Origin: Chloroflexota bacterium
GTDB lineage: Bacteria; Chloroflexota; Anaerolineae; B4-G1; SLSP01
Direction of reading: 5' to 3'
NCBI GenBank assembly: GCA_019873645.1
Contig: JAIOAX010000015.1
Span: forward strand, 40,581-104,580
Length of the DNA stretch: 64,000 nt
Shown: in pieces, positions 1 to 10,100 of the stretch
How positions within the stretch are numbered: the stretch's first letter is position 1
Layout: every line of letters starts with the position of its first letter
Program-made: the position numbers and the translations under genes
The notes under the pieces: generated by a model
What the model was told of the DNA's origin: nothing
The model's input: only the letters and a program-made list of their open reading frames with translations
The model's database searches: none

Positions 1-141
1 GATCCCGGGCAAGGTGAACTGATACGTCAGGGTGTCAAGACCCATGTCGTTCACTACTTTGAGAAATCAGGGCACTTTCCTATGCTGGATGAGCGGGACC
101 GCTTTCATACCACCATTTTGGAATTTCTGATTGACTCGTGA
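1..141 (+). CDS. Alpha/beta hydrolase, C-terminal fragment (cut by window edge)
   Basis: Only the last 46 codons are present, ending at TGA 139-141. The visible part carries the motif SGHFPMLDE followed by an amphipathic helix ending in ILEFLIDS, which is the usual C-terminus of alpha/beta-hydrolase-fold proteins with the catalytic histidine in GHFP. The tail resembles that of the complete hydrolase at 10573-11361 (AQHYPMLEE). The stop codon overlaps the GTG start of the next gene (GTGA), so the two are probably translationally coupled. Substrate cannot be told from this fragment. Confidence 0.7.
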   Translation, partial: DPGQGELIRQGVKTHVVHYFEKSGHFPMLDERDRFHTTILEFLIDS

Positions 142-770
142 GCGCAACTGTAGAACGACGTGAATATTATTTCCCCAACAGAATTGTGCGCATTCTGCTC
201 CTGGCAATGCAGGAGGCGATGGGAGAAAACGGAATTCATGCCGTTCTCAATACAGCGCGGTTGCAATACTATATTGAGCATTGTCCGCCGCCCGATTTTG
301 AACCGGGGATGACCTTTGATGAAGTTGGACGGCTGCTTGAGGCTGTGGAGGGCATTTACGGCATCCGGGGCGGACAAAGAATCGTGCGGCGCGCCGGCGA
401 GACATGCTTCAAGTACGGTATCGAAGGGTTCGGCGGGGTGATCGGATTTGCGGATTTTGCGCTGCGTCTGTTCCCGATCCCCTTGCGGGTGCGCATCGGT
501 TTAGAAGTCCTGGCAGAAATTTTCAACCGCTATACCGACCAACGGGTGCGGCTTGGAGAAAGTCCCGATAGCTTTTTCTTCATCACCGAGCGTTGCGGCT
601 TCTGCTGGGGGCGGCACACCGACACCCCCACATGTGCGCTGATGGAGGGATTGTTACAGGAAACGCTGTACTGGGTGAGCCGCGGTAAACACTTTGCTGT
701 TGAAGCCATCGGGTGTATTGCCTGTGGCGATGCTGTAGGTGCGTTGCGGGTGGATAAGACGCCGCTCTGA
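138..770 (+). CDS. V4R (4-vinyl reductase-like) domain protein
   Basis: A 210-residue protein starting at GTG 138, overlapping the upstream stop. The C-terminal part has the V4R pattern: a CGFC-WGR segment near residue 150, a helical stretch, then a FAVE...CIACGD block near the end. V4R domains bind small hydrophobic ligands or act in Bch/BchJ-type and phenol-sensing proteins. The usual last cysteine of the GDxxC motif is a glycine here (GDAVG). The N-terminal 70 residues form a helical region common in Chloroflexota V4R proteins. The gene lies in a tight series with a hydrolase, a beta-helix protein and a reductase, which suggests a shared lipid or isoprenoid-like substrate; that is inference. 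Confidence 0.7.
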   Translation: MSATVERREYYFPNRIVRILLLAMQEAMGENGIHAVLNTARLQYYIEHCPPPDFEPGMTFDEVGRLLEAVEGIYGIRGGQRIVRRAGETCFKYGIEGFGGVIGFADFALRLFPIPLRVRIGLEVLAEIFNRYTDQRVRLGESPDSFFFITERCGFCWGRHTDTPTCALMEGLLQETLYWVSRGKHFAVEAIGCIACGDAVGALRVDKTPL

Positions 771-796
771 TTGCAAGTTTGCGGCGAGGATGGAAC

Positions 797-2056
797 ATGC
801 GCAAGATCATCCTGCGTGATCGAAGAAAAATACCGCCTTTCAATGAGCCGGCGCGCGAATTGAGTGTGCTGACCCATCCGCTATGGCTGCATCAGCGGGA
901 TGTCCTGGCACGTTATACCACCGAAGAGCGTGAAGTCGAATCCCTCAGCGAAGTAGGCAGCGACCGCGAGGAAACCCTGGTCTACCGCGACAATCTGTAT
1001 TTCGACCAGAGTTTCATTGATGAATTCATCCAGCGCGCCCAAAAGTCCGGCAAAGCCTGCCAGGTGGCCTTCAAACTGGACGACCCGGCAATCACCGGAC
1101 AGGCCATTTACTTGCAACGGGGCATCCGTCGCCAGGGCAATTATTACGTCGCCGACCTGTGGTACTACCCCTACGGCATTGAGCCGGTTGTGCGGCCCCT
1201 GGTGATGGACACCGAAGCGCGCGAAGTGGGTTTCTATCACGTCCCGACCCACATGTCCAATTTCCAGGGCGACCTGACGTACAATCTGCCGACCAAACCT
1301 TTCCTGTCCATTGAGCACTGGATCCATATCCTGCATGCCAACATTGACTTTGGCATTTTTGCTATCGGTGTGCAATTCGAGAAACGCCTGGAGCACGACC
1401 TGGGCCTGGTCTTGAAGCTGCTCTGGCGCGGCATTATGGAGCGCAAACAAGTCCTCACGACCTCGCGGATTGTCACCGTCGGCAAGAACTGCTCCATTGA
1501 TCCCACCGCCATCATTCAGGGGCCGACCCGCATTGGGGATAATGCCAACATCGGGCCGGGCGTGGTCATTCGCAACTGCGTCATCGGCGATGATGTCACC
1601 ATTGACCAGGGATGCCAGCTCATGCTCAGCGTGGTCGGGAATGGCACGTTCTTGCCTTTCCGGGCCGCGCTCTACCGCACGGTGCTGATGGACCGCTGCA
1701 TGGTGGCGCAAAACAGTTGTTTGCAAATGTGTGTGGTGGGACGCGACTCCTTTATCGGCGCCGGCAACACCTTTACCGACTTCTTGCTGGTGGATAAGCC
1801 GATGCGGTCGCATTTTGGCACCAAACTCGAAGAAACCGGCATGACGGCGCTCGGCAGCGCCATCGGCCATAACGTGCGCATCGGTTCGGGATTTATCTTC
1901 TTCCCGGCACGGATGATCGAATCGGATGTGATTATGTTTGCTTCGGATGAGCGCCCGCGCGTCGTCACCAAAAATGTCTATTATGAGGATAGCGATCATC
2001 TGAAGCTCGAAGATGGCGAGAAGATGCATCCGCGTTTATACCGACGCGATGCTTGA
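797..2056 (+). CDS. Left-handed beta-helix (hexapeptide repeat) acyltransferase-like protein
   Basis: 419 residues from ATG 797, which has GAGG at 786-789; a TTG start 18 bases upstream is possible. The N-terminal 220 residues match nothing I recognise. Residues from about 230 onward carry hexapeptide repeats of the I-G-x-x-A-x type (TRIGDNANIGPGVVI, CVIGDDVTI, VVGRDSFIGAGN, AIGHNVRIGSG), the left-handed beta-helix of UDP-GlcNAc/LpxA-like transferases. Some coils are degenerate and may have lost catalysis. The stop overlaps the possible TTG start of the next gene, so it is co-translated with the AAR-like reductase. Acyl- or acetyl-transfer is likely but the substrate is unknown. Confidence 0.65.
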   Translation: MRKIILRDRRKIPPFNEPARELSVLTHPLWLHQRDVLARYTTEEREVESLSEVGSDREETLVYRDNLYFDQSFIDEFIQRAQKSGKACQVAFKLDDPAITGQAIYLQRGIRRQGNYYVADLWYYPYGIEPVVRPLVMDTEAREVGFYHVPTHMSNFQGDLTYNLPTKPFLSIEHWIHILHANIDFGIFAIGVQFEKRLEHDLGLVLKLLWRGIMERKQVLTTSRIVTVGKNCSIDPTAIIQGPTRIGDNANIGPGVVIRNCVIGDDVTIDQGCQLMLSVVGNGTFLPFRAALYRTVLMDRCMVAQNSCLQMCVVGRDSFIGAGNTFTDFLLVDKPMRSHFGTKLEETGMTALGSAIGHNVRIGSGFIFFPARMIESDVIMFASDERPRVVTKNVYYEDSDHLKLEDGEKMHPRLYRRDA

Positions 2057-2064
2057 GAGATGAG

Positions 2065-3141
2065 ATGCACTCTTTTGCCTTTATCATCCATCCCATTGAC
2101 CCAAAGCGGGATGTGGCACGCAAGTACCCGCTCTTGGGCAAAGTCCTTTCCGAAGAGGCTATTCATTTCGTATGCCGTTTCTGGCCGCCGGTGAAACTTT
2201 CGCACATCACCGGGGCACGCTCGCAGGCCACCGGCGCCGAGATCGAAGGGTGGTTGATTGCGGTACCGTACACGCCGCAGCGGATGCTCAGTCTGCCGCC
2301 GGAGACGGTATACCGGAAAATCGTGGCTGCCGGTAAACTGGCAGAACGCCTGGGCGCGCAGATCCTGGGTCTGGGAGCGTACACCTCGGTCGTGGGGGAT
2401 GGTGGGGTGACGATTGCCCGGCGCCTGGACATTCCGGTCACTTCGGGAGACAGTTACACCGCTGCGCTCGCCGTCCAGGCAACCCGTGAGGCGGCGCGGC
2501 TGATGGACATTAATCTGGCGCAGGCCATCGTGGCCGTAGTCGGCGGTGCCGGCGCGATCGGCGCGGCAGTGGCGCAACTGCTGGCGCCCGACGCCGGACG
2601 TATGCTCTTGATCGGTCGGCAAACCGACCCCTTACAGGGGGTCGCTGAGAAAGTACGTCGCGCCGGTTGCCGTGACGTGCAGATTTCTACCGTCGTGAGC
2701 GATGTGGTCGCGGCGCAGGTGGTGGTCACGGTGACCAGTTCTGGGGGTAACTTGATCCAGCCGGAGATGCTGCGCCGGGGCGCGGTAGTCTGTGATGTCT
2801 CGCGCCCGCGCGATGTGGCGCATCATGTCATCCAGGCGCGCGACGATGTGCTGGTGATTGACGGCGGCCTGGTGCGCGTGCCGGGGAATGTGGACTTCGG
2901 TTTTGACTATGGCCTGCCGCCTGATCTGACTTATGGATGCTTGGCCGAGACGATGACGTTGGCTTTTGAGGGCCGCCTGGAGGATTACTCGCTCGGTAAG
3001 AATCTCTCGCTGGAGCAAGTTCAGGAGATTGACACTTTGGCGACCAGACACGGTTTTGCCCTGGCGGCGCTGCGAAGTTTTGAACACAAGTTAGATGAAG
3101 CTGACATTGAAAAAGTGAAGGCGAAAGCCCGAGTAGACTAA
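2065..3141 (+). CDS. Acyl-ACP reductase-like (AAR-like) NAD(P)-dependent oxidoreductase
   Basis: 358 residues from ATG 2065; a TTG at 2053 is an alternative. The layout matches the cyanobacterial long-chain acyl-[acyl-carrier-protein] reductase: an N-terminal substrate domain with LGLGAYTSVVG and PVTSGDSYTAA (AAR has a GGFSSI and TTGNTHTA counterpart), a Rossmann nucleotide site VAVVGGAGAIGAA, and the segment YGCLAET. The cysteine of that segment, codon 2938-2940, sits where AAR has its catalytic cysteine in ACFAEA. Older automatic labels for such proteins are shikimate/quinate dehydrogenase-like. No aldehyde-deformylating oxygenase is seen nearby, so alkane production is not implied; the aldehyde could feed an alcohol or be used by the neighbouring transferase or hydrolases. 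Confidence 0.65.
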   Translation: MHSFAFIIHPIDPKRDVARKYPLLGKVLSEEAIHFVCRFWPPVKLSHITGARSQATGAEIEGWLIAVPYTPQRMLSLPPETVYRKIVAAGKLAERLGAQILGLGAYTSVVGDGGVTIARRLDIPVTSGDSYTAALAVQATREAARLMDINLAQAIVAVVGGAGAIGAAVAQLLAPDAGRMLLIGRQTDPLQGVAEKVRRAGCRDVQISTVVSDVVAAQVVVTVTSSGGNLIQPEMLRRGAVVCDVSRPRDVAHHVIQARDDVLVIDGGLVRVPGNVDFGFDYGLPPDLTYGCLAETMTLAFEGRLEDYSLGKNLSLEQVQEIDTLATRHGFALAALRSFEHKLDEADIEKVKAKARVD

Positions 3142-3178
3142 CTATGGCGGTTGTGTAGCCGTTGGCAGGAGGTAAAGC

Positions 3179-4084
3179 ATGAGTGGTGGTCGTATCCTGG
3201 TTGTAGAGGATGATTTCGATATCTCCAGTATGTTGCAACTCTATTTCAAGTCGCAGGGGTATGAGGTGTATGTCGCGCCACGCGGCGGCGTCGCCCTGGA
3301 AATGACGCGCCAGAACATGCCCAACGTCATTGTGTTGGATATTATGTTGCCCGATATTGATGGTTACGAAGTTTGCCGTCAGTTACGCACCAATCTGCGT
3401 ACCAGCCACATCCCGATTATCTTCCTGACGCAGAAGGACGAACGCAATGATAAAATCCAGGGCCTGGAATTGGGCGCCGATGATTACATCACCAAACCTT
3501 TTGACCTGGAGGAATTGCGTCTGCGCGTGCGCAATACGATCAAAAGCGCCGAAGTTGCCAGTCTGACCAGTCCCAGCACCGGCCTGGCAAGTGGGCGTTT
3601 GATCGAACAACAGTTGCGCGAGCTGGTGCGGCGCAAGGATTGGGGACTCCTGTACATCGGCATCAACGGCCTGGATGCGTTCAACGAGGTCTACGGATTT
3701 GTGGCCGGTGAAGAGGTCCTGCGCTTCACCGGTATGCTCCTCAACGATGTTGTAGATGCGATGGGCACGGCGGATGATTTCATCGGCCACATCGGCGGCG
3801 ACAACTTCATTATCATCACCCGCAAGGAACTGGTGGCCCCGCTGCGGGCGGAGATCATCAATCGCTTCAAAGAAAATGTCGGAACGCACTATGACTTTAT
3901 GACCCGTATGCAAGGCTACCTGGTCGTCAAGGATGAGAACGACCAGGAAGTACGCAAACCGCTGATGACACTGCAAATCGGCGGACTGACCGCGGACGAC
4001 GGCCCGTTTACCGACATCCGCGAGATCACCGAAGCGGCGGCCGAGATGCGCCGGCAAGCGCGCCGACAGGAACAAGAAGCCTGA
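3179..4084 (+). CDS. Response regulator with REC and degenerate GGDEF-like domain
   Basis: 301 residues, preceded by AGGAGGT about 7 bases before ATG 3179. The N-terminal receiver has VVEDD, phosphoacceptor Asp54 in VLDIMLPDIDGY and Lys in ITKPFD. Residues 140-295 have the fold pattern of a GGDEF domain, but the signature is GGDNF (206-210), with asparagine in place of the essential glutamate, so diguanylate cyclase activity is unlikely. The domain may bind nucleotide or transmit signals by protein contact. It is 41 bases upstream of the giant hybrid kinase and probably belongs to the same relay. Confidence 0.85.
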   Translation: MSGGRILVVEDDFDISSMLQLYFKSQGYEVYVAPRGGVALEMTRQNMPNVIVLDIMLPDIDGYEVCRQLRTNLRTSHIPIIFLTQKDERNDKIQGLELGADDYITKPFDLEELRLRVRNTIKSAEVASLTSPSTGLASGRLIEQQLRELVRRKDWGLLYIGINGLDAFNEVYGFVAGEEVLRFTGMLLNDVVDAMGTADDFIGHIGGDNFIIITRKELVAPLRAEIINRFKENVGTHYDFMTRMQGYLVVKDENDQEVRKPLMTLQIGGLTADDGPFTDIREITEAAAEMRRQARRQEQEA

Positions 4085-4125
4085 GGTCGGGGCGGCGGGT
4101 AGATTGAAGGACGGAGGCGTAAACG

Positions 4126-7100
4126 GTGGGAAATTTGCAGGCGCTCAGTGAGCGGCTCACAACCGCCTCAAGCGTCGCGGCCGTGTGGGACAGCGCCCTT
4201 GAAGAGGCCGTCTTGTGGTTCGGGGCGGATGCCGGTGCCTGGGTCTGGGAGACGCCCACGGCGGACGTCGTTCCCTGGGAGAAGGGCCTGCGGCTGGACA
4301 CGGCTGCCTGGCGCGCGTTGCGGGTGCCGCTTGCTGCTTCCCCGGAAGCGCAGGCCTGGACAACGACACAGGCGCCGCTCCCCTATATGCTGGGGGCGCC
4401 GGTTGTCGCCGAGCCCTGGCGCGGCTGGTTGCTGTTGGGCCGCTCCCACGCCCCGTTTACGGCGGAAGATGTGGAATTCCTCGGCGCCTGCGTGGCGGTA
4501 GCGCAGATGGCCGCCGCAATCTGGGCACAGTACACTGAGGTTAACCTGGCCCGGACATGCCAGGTACAGGAATGGCAAACTTTACAAGAGATCGGCCGGC
4601 AGATCGGCGAAAGCCTGAACCTGGAGACCACGTTGAACGTCATCATGGACGGCGTGGCGGCGCTCATCCCCTACGACGCCACCGAAATTACCCTGTTTGA
4701 CGCCGAGCAAGGGGCATTGGTCAGCGCGGCCTATCGCTTCAACGCCGCCGTGGGTCGGGAACTGGACTTGAGAAATGCCACCTATCAGCTTGACGAAGGC
4801 CTGAGCGGCTGGTTGGCGCGTACCCGACAACCGTTGTTGATTGATGATGTGTTGGCCTTTGACGCGGTGCGCCCCAAAAATGAGAACCTTAAGTTATGGT
4901 CGCGTTCCTTCCTGGGTATTCCCTTGATCGCCCGCGGCGAATTAGTCGGGACGTTGGAATTGGCGTCGGCCGCGCCGGCGCACTTCACCGCCCATCACAA
5001 GGAACTGGCGATGCTCCTGGGAGGACAGGCGGCTGTGGCGATTGAGAACGCCCGGCTTTTCGAGGCCGCCCAGAAACGGTTGCGCACCCTGGAAGATCTT
5101 CGTGAGATCGTCAACGCCGTGGGACGCGCCGGCAACGCCGCAAATGTCGTCAGAGAAGTAGCCTCGCGCGTCGCGGCGATGCTGCGCGCCGGCATCGCCG
5201 GTCTGCTGTTCTACGATGCACAAGCTGCGGCCCTGGTCGCCGGGACGCCCTTTATCGGCATGCCTGAAGAATGGGTGCGCCACTTCAACATACCGCTCCC
5301 CGATCCGCGTGTGCTCCTGGACCTTCCCGACGAACATTTCTACTGGCAGATTGATGACGCACAGAGCGATCCCCAAGTCGAGGCGCTGGGACTGTTGCCG
5401 CTGGCCGTGGCCCTGGATGTCCATCAGGTCATCGGCGTACCCCTGGAAACGGCCGGCGAGCTTGTTGGTCTGATTACGGCAGCCAATCCCGAAGGCCGAC
5501 GGCATTTTACCCCAGAAGAGGCACAGATGCTGGCGATGCTGGCCTCGCAAATCGCCGGCACCGTGCGTATCTCACAACTGGTCGAGCGTATGGAACGCCG
5601 GACGCAACATCTGCACTCGCTGGTGTCCGTTGCCTCGACAATCGGCGTTTCTCTGAACCTGAATGTGGTCCTCGATGAAATCGTGCGGGCGGTCGCGGAC
5701 CTCTTCAACTGTCAGCGCACCGCCATCTTTGTTCTCGATCCTGTGACCGGCCTGTTGAACCTGGCGGCTGCGAAGGGGGTATCTGAACGCTATCGGGAAC
5801 TCTCGCAAAGTGTTCCGGTGCTCAAAGACAGCCGCAGCCATGCCGTAGCCACCAACACCCTCGTGGTAGTCGCGGATGTGTTGCAGGCCCCGGAATCCGC
5901 TAAAGTTGCCCAGATCGCTTACGAGGAAGGATTCCGTGCTTTTGTGGACTGCCCGCTGCATCGTGGGGATCAAGTGGTCGGGATGCTCTCGGTGCAATTT
6001 GCCGCCCCCCACACCTTCAGCGACGATGAACTGAGTGTGTTGCAGGTATTGGCCGAACAGGCCTCCATTGCGATTGAAAATGCGCGCCTGTACACCCAAA
6101 CCGACGCCGAATTGCGGCGGCGACTTGAGGCCCTGGAAGCGCTCCAACGGATCACGCGCGACATCACGGCGACGATTGACCTGGATCACATTCTCCATGG
6201 CGTTCTGGATGAGGCCATTCGCTTCAGCGCGGCGGACGCGGGACTGATTGCTCTCTTTAGCGGCGCAGATTTTGAATTGCGGGTATCGCGGGGATACGAC
6301 AATGCTGCTCTGGAAGCGATCGGACGTCTCAGCAGCGGTACCGAGCCTGGTTCACCGTTGACACGCTTCCTGTCCCGGCAAGAAACGATTTATCTTCCGG
6401 ACGTGGCCCAAACGTCGGATATGGCAATGTTCCTGCCGGAGGCGCGGACGCTGCTGGTGGAGCCAGTCTTTTACGAGGAGCAACTGGCCGCCGTCATCTT
6501 GTTACAGAGTCGGCAACCGGCGGCGTTCTCTCCGACAGTATTGGAATTCGTCACCGGGTTGGCGGCGCAAACGTCTATTGCCGTAGGCAATGCGCGCCGC
6601 TATATGGAACAGCTTGAACGCGGCGAATTGATGCACAAGCGCGCCGAGCAGATGTCGCTGTTGCTGGAAGTCTCGCGCACCATGCGTTCGGACCGCCCGC
6701 TGGATGAGACCTTGCTTGACATTGCCTACGCCGTGCAGGAAGGCACCGGTTTTAACATCGTTTTGATCAGCGTCGTCGAAGGGCTGAGCGTGCGCCGGGT
6801 GGCCGGCGCCGGGATTCCATTGGCGCGCCTGGAGCAGATGAAGGCCGTGCGGCATCCCTGGCCGCGCATCCGGGCGCTGCTGCAGGAAAGATTCCGGCTG
6901 GGACGCTGTTACTACATCCCGGCAGAACATTATGAAGAACTCTTCGGCGGCGATATAGACGTCTTCATTCCCGGCCCCACCGAGATAGAACGCCAGCCCG
7001 GCATGTGGCATCCGAAAGACACCTTCATCATCCCCTTGTACGGCAGCCATGGCGAGGTGGTGGGCATTATGTCGGTGGACGATCCCCTGGACGGGCGTGC

Positions 7101-10100
7101 CCCCACCGCACTGACCGCCGAAGTCATCGAAATCTTCGCGGCGCAGGTGGCGCTGGCGATTGAGAACAACCGCTTGATCGAGGACCTGCAACGCCAGCTC
7201 AACACCCTGCGCCTGTTCAACGAGTTAAGCCGCTCGATCACCACCAAACTGGATTTGCCGCTGGTTTTGAACACCGTCGTCCAATCGGTGACGAATTTGC
7301 TGAATTACGATTACGCCACCATCTTCCTGCAGGACAAGACCGGACAGCGTTTTGTCCCGTTGGCGACCTCCGGTTATGCCCTGGAAATGCTGGCCGGTAA
7401 GTCCTTCGGGCACGACGAAAGCGCCGTGGGGACCGTGGCACGTACAGGGATGCCTCTGGTCATCGAAGATGCCGAGACCGATCCCTATCCCCGCATTGGG
7501 CCGCTGGACATTGGCTCATCCATCATGGTGCCGTTGATGGTAGAAGGTCGCTCGGTAGGCATCCTGGCCGCCGATCGCAAAGTCAAAGGGGATTTCACGC
7601 CCACGGCTGTGGCAACGCTCACGGCGTTGGCCGATCAAGTGGCGGTGGCCGTCGAAAATGCGCGGCTGTTTGAAGAAGTCAAACGCTTCAATGAAGAGCT
7701 GGAGATGCGGGTGGCGGAACGCACCCGTGAACTGGCCGAGGCATTGGAAGACCTGCGTCTGCAGCGCGACCGTTCAGGGGTGCTTTACCACATCGCCTCC
7801 GAGCTGGTTGCCAGTCTCGATATTGACCGCGTGTTGAGCCAGGCGTTGATGCTCCTGCAAAAGGCAGTCAAGGCCTCGCGCAGCGCCGTGATCTTGCTCG
7901 ACCCCAACACCGGCAAACTCTTTTACCGCGCCGCCATCGGACACACGGAGCCGATCCCGCCGGGTGGGCGGCCGGCGCCCTTTGGCCGTAACGAAGGCGT
8001 GGTAGGCTGGGTACTGACGCAACGCACCCCGCTGATCGTCCCCAATGCTCTGCAAGACGAACGTTGCCTGGTGATGGACGATAGGACAGTGCGCTCGGTC
8101 CTGGCTGTGCCCATCCTGGGCGGCGCCGGGGAATCGCTGGGCGTGATCCTCTTGCAGTCGCCGGTGGAGGATGTGTTCGGAGAGCCGGAATTGCGTCTGG
8201 TGGAAGCCGCCGCCGTGCAACTGGGCAATGCTCTGAACAATGCCGAACTCTACCGCCTGATCCGCGAGCAGGCCGAACGGCTCGGCGCGATGTTGCGGGA
8301 ACAACAGAACGAGGCGGCGAAGAACAAGGCTATCCTGGAAGGCATCGCCGATGGCGTCATGGTCGGCGACGCTAACGGCCGGGTGATCCTCTTTAACGCG
8401 GCTGCCGAGCACGTCCTCTCCATCAGCCGTGAACAGGCATTGGGACGCTCTCAGGACGAGATCCTGGGGCTGTATGGCAGCGCGGCGCACGAGTGGTTGG
8501 CGCAAATTGCCCGCTGGCGCGCGAATCCCAGGAGTTACAGCGCCAGCGACTTCCTGGCGCACCGTATGGAAGTGGGCCGCCGGTTCGTCAGTATGCATCT
8601 CTCGCCGGTGATCTCGCCGTCCCAGGAATTTCTGGGCGTGGTGGCGGTCTTCCGTGATATTACGGCCGAGGTGGAAGCTGACCGCGCCAAAAGCGATTTT
8701 GTGTCCACCGTTTCCCATGAACTGCGCACCCCGATGACTTCGATTGTGGGCTATGTGGACCTGATCTTGATGGGGGCGACCGGCCCCCTCTCGGACATGC
8801 AGCGCGAATTCTTGAAAAAAGTCAGGACGAACTCCGAACGACTGACCAAGCTGGTCAATGACCTGCTGGACATCTCGCGTATCGAGACGGGGCGTGTGGT
8901 CTTGCAGATGGCTCCCGTAGCAATTGAAGAGATCATCAGACAGGTTGCAGATTTGTTGCAGCCCAAAATTGCAGAAAAGGAACAGCATTTGTCGCTGGTG
9001 CTGCCGCCGGCTCTGCCCAAAGTTTACGGCGACCGTGATCGTTTGGCGCAGATCGTGACGAACATTGTGGGAAATGCCCACAAATACACCCCTGTAGGCG
9101 GTCATATCAGCGTGTATGCTTACGTGCGTAAGGCGAAATTGTACGTCGCCGTTTCGGATACCGGCATCGGCATCGCCCCCGAAAACCAGAAAAAGATTTT
9201 CGAGCGTTTCTACCGTGTGGAGAACGATCCCGCCGTCTATGAAGTCTCCGGCACCGGGCTGGGGCTGGCCATCTCATTATCGTTGATTCAAATGCACGGC
9301 GGGGACATCTCTCTGGACAGCGCCTTGGGGAAAGGCAGTACCTTCACTTTCTGCGTGCCACTCGCCGAGGGTGAGCCGACGGAGGATGTCGGCGAGCTGC
9401 CGCCGCGGATCGCAGGCGAGGTCAAAGCGACGATTTTGGTGGTTGAGGATGACCGTGAAAGTGCCGACTTGCTCAAAGTGATGCTGCATCAGGAGGATGT
9501 AGAATTTCTGACGGCCACTTCCGGTGAAGAGGCCCTGCGTATAGCCCGTGAAAAGCATCCCGATGTGATTACCCTGGATATTCGCCTGCCGGACCTGGAT
9601 GGCTTTGAAGTGCTGCAATTGCTTAAACGCGACGCCGAAACCGCTGACATCCCGGTTGTCATTGTGTCGGTCACGGCTGACCGGGCGCGGGGATTGCGTC
9701 TGGGGGCGACAGAGTACCTGGTTAAGCCGTTGAATGAGCAGCGGTTGCGGGCAGTGATCCTGCCCTTGCTCAAAAAACAGGGGACCGTCGTAGTGGCCAG
9801 CAGCGATCGCGGTTTGCTGGACCCGCTGCGCGCGGCGTTGCAATTGCATAGCCTGCATGTGCACACCGCACGCAATGGGGAACGCGCCCTGCATATCGCC
9901 CGCACGGCGCATCCGGTGGTCGTGGTGCTGGATCATCCCTTGCCCGATATGGATGGTTACCAGGTCTTAGAGCAGCTTAGACAGGACACCGCTATGGTAG
10001 ACACTGCCGTGATCGTGTTGACCGGCGAGACGCCGCGCGCCGCGGAGCGTTTGAGTCCGACGGCGACGTCTGCGACCGTACAATTTCTATCCAAGCCGTT

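Noticed and set aside
881..2029. Long minus-strand open frame (382 codons) opposite the beta-helix gene
   Set aside because: Composition is His/Asp/Gln-rich with no domain; it is the complement shadow of a well-supported gene with hexapeptide repeats.
7774..9105. Minus-strand open frame of 443 codons within the giant kinase gene
   Set aside because: Overlaps GAF, PAS and HisKA domains coded on the plus strand; no recognisable protein.
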